Shown here in pieces: positions 38,666 to 39,487 of a DNA stretch of 39,487 nucleotides. This DNA comes from Anaerolineales bacterium UBA2395 (GTDB lineage Bacteria > Chloroflexota > Anaerolineae > Anaerolineales > Villigracilaceae): assembly GCA_002343775.1 (NCBI GenBank), contig DDSH01000034.1, positions 1 through 39,487 on the forward strand. The letters run 5' to 3'. A model generated the notes under the pieces. That model did no database searches. It saw only the letters and a list, made by a program, of their open reading frames with translations, and was not told the DNA's origin. A program made the position numbers and the translations under genes. The stretch's first letter is position 1. Every line of letters starts with the position of its first letter.

Positions 38666-39429
38666 TTAGCCCGTCCGTGCAAAATAAAATCAGGGAGAAC
38701 AAATGGAAGTTGCAAAAGATTGGCTAGTTACCTTCAGCAGAATAGTTGTTAAACCTTCACCCCAAACTTTTGTTGCTGAAGCACAAAAGGCGAAAGGAAA
38801 GTTTGCAAGTGCCATAGCATGGGTTGCGTTTACCGCAGTCGTAGTGCAGTTAATCATCTACAACCTCGGCGGCTTTTTTTCGCTTTCCAAACTCATTAAG
38901 GCGTTTTTATTTACTCCTATCGTGTTCCTCTTTTTCGTCTTTTGTATGCACAATTTCTATCAAAAGTTTTTTGGCAAGAAAAAATATTATGACGAAGAAA
39001 TGCTTTACCTTTCCGTTGGAATTTTTGCGCCATTTGTACTTGCTGGCTTTTTGGTAACTTATATTCCCGTGGTTGGCGGAGTCTTATCATGGATAGCATT
39101 GGTGTATCCAGTAATCTTGACTGTGATTGCAGTAACAGCAATTACCAAGTTGAAGATTTGGCAATCAGTCATAGTTGTCTTTTCAAGTTTAGTTTTGGCA
39201 ACAATTGGTTATTTTATTATTCCTGCATTAATCTTAAGTCTGATGAGTTCAACTCGTTTTTAAGCGTCAAGTGAAAAAAGATGTTTTCCTTTTATAATCA
39301 AACGCGGGCTAACAAAGCGTGCACCTGACGCTGGAGATTCTGCGCCATTTTCGGGCTTTATCTACGCCTTAGCCTTTTTCTGCTCGGACGGCTTCGCCGT
39401 CCGAGTCCCAGCGCAGGTAACGCAAACCG
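38666..39429 (+). mobile_element. Integron-type gene cassette
   Basis: The left edge G/TTAGCCCG (38665-38673) is the exact inverted complement of CGGGCTAAC (39305-39313) at the start of the attC site. On excision as a circle these would form a complete, complementary simple-site pair. The element carries one ORF in the same orientation, is visibly richer in A+T than its surroundings, and is followed by another cassette start. No integrase gene is in the window. Confidence 0.7.
38703..39263 (+). CDS. Cassette-borne Yip1-like integral membrane protein
   Basis: The 186-residue protein begins 'MEVAKDWLVTFSRIVVKPSPQTFVAEAQKAKG', then has about five hydrophobic helices ('AIAWVAFTAVVVQLIIYNLGG', 'FLFTPIVFLFFVFCMHNFY', 'LYLSVGIFAPFVLAGFLVTYI', 'VLSWIALVYPVILTVIAVTAI', 'SVIVVFSSLVLATIGYFIIPALIL'). 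The layout and the Pro-containing start fit bacterial Yip1-domain membrane proteins of unknown role. GGGAG lies six bases before the ATG. Its base composition is AT-rich compared with the other genes, as expected for acquired DNA. The only gene in its cassette. Confidence 0.75.
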   Translation: MEVAKDWLVTFSRIVVKPSPQTFVAEAQKAKGKFASAIAWVAFTAVVVQLIIYNLGGFFSLSKLIKAFLFTPIVFLFFVFCMHNFYQKFFGKKKYYDEEMLYLSVGIFAPFVLAGFLVTYIPVVGGVLSWIALVYPVILTVIAVTAITKLKIWQSVIVVFSSLVLATIGYFIIPALILSLMSSTRF

Positions 39430-39435
39430 TTGAAA
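39307..39435 (+). repeat. attC recombination site (long type)
   Basis: The site starts at GGCTAAC (39307-39313, R'') and ends at GTTGAAA (39429-39435, R'). Left arm AACAAAGCGTGCACCTGACG and right arm CGCAGGTAACGCAAACCGTT fold on each other with an extra base in one strand, the pattern of integron attC sites. A central hairpin (CTCGGACGG with CCGTCCGAG, 39383-39404 region) forms the end of the long variable terminal structure. Confidence 0.75.
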
Positions 39436-39467
39436 CTGTCGAATAAGTGGTAAAGACGGAGGAGTTT

Positions 39468-39487
39468 ATGGCAAGATATAAACCGTA
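39468..39487 (+). CDS. Start of a second cassette gene (truncated by window)
   Basis: GGAGGAG lies five bases before ATG 39468, and MARYKP can be read before the window ends. The gene follows the attC directly, so it should be the ORF of the next cassette. Nothing can be said about its function. Confidence 0.6.

Overview
The window reads as a chromosomal segment of an Anaerolineae-type Chloroflexota bacterium. This is inference from gene style: Thr/Pro-rich lipoproteins, an S-layer-like C-terminus, a MoeA/binding-protein fusion, multiheme cytochrome and rhodanese lipoproteins, and promoters lying almost on top of start codons. No 16S rRNA is present to confirm it.

Layout. 1-134: end of an S-layer-like protein. 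421-3492: large secreted metallophosphoesterase. 3530-4549: SufR-like regulator plus SufT-like Fe-S assembly protein, transcribed from a promoter that abuts the start codon. 4612-9010: lipoprotein cytochrome c with a CRP-type operator, a HhH membrane protein, a GDPD, a nitroreductase, a histone-deacetylase-fold amidohydrolase and a lipoprotein. 9069-12785: CheY-like receiver, MoeA fusion and class III aminotransferase, all on the minus strand. 12850-15822: divergent guaB-like gene and purA. 15898-19865: orphan BrnT toxin, histidine phosphatase, GlsB/YeaQ protein, a possible small RNA, glnA and a LysE exporter. 19932-23119: translationally coupled GAF histidine kinase and REC-REC-LuxR regulator. 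23128-27735: fumarylacetoacetase with an uncharacterised conserved neighbour, a 2-hydroxyacid dehydrogenase, a Ser/Thr dehydratase and a CBS protein. 27876-31293: iron operon (DtxR-type regulator, FeoA, FeoB, FeoC) in which feoB is interrupted by one in-frame TAG. 31480-35922: multiheme cytochrome, four-domain rhodanese lipoprotein and LysR regulator on the minus strand. 36228-38063: secreted subtilase. 38253-39487: tRNA-Pro with damaged copies of itself downstream, then an AT-richer integron-type gene cassette with its attC site and the start of a second cassette gene.

Strongest leads. (1) The multiheme cytochrome at 34396-35922 has an in-frame TGA at codon 80, followed by a hairpin with bacterial SECIS geometry. 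Read through, it is a 13-heme lipoprotein with selenocysteine; read as a stop, the 12-heme part has no export signal. It sits directly upstream of a lipoprotein with four intact rhodanese active sites, and a perfect CRP-type palindrome covers its predicted transcription start. Together they suggest a surface redox/sulfur module not familiar to me. (2) An attC-bounded cassette, with complementary terminal boxes, lies downstream of tRNA-Pro with no integrase in view.

Housekeeping links: Fe-S assembly control, iron uptake, purine synthesis, nitrogen assimilation, molybdenum cofactor and aromatic amino acid breakdown are all represented. Two cytochrome genes about 30 kb apart share a CRP/FNR-superfamily operator, which suggests one regulon for respiratory or redox lipoproteins.
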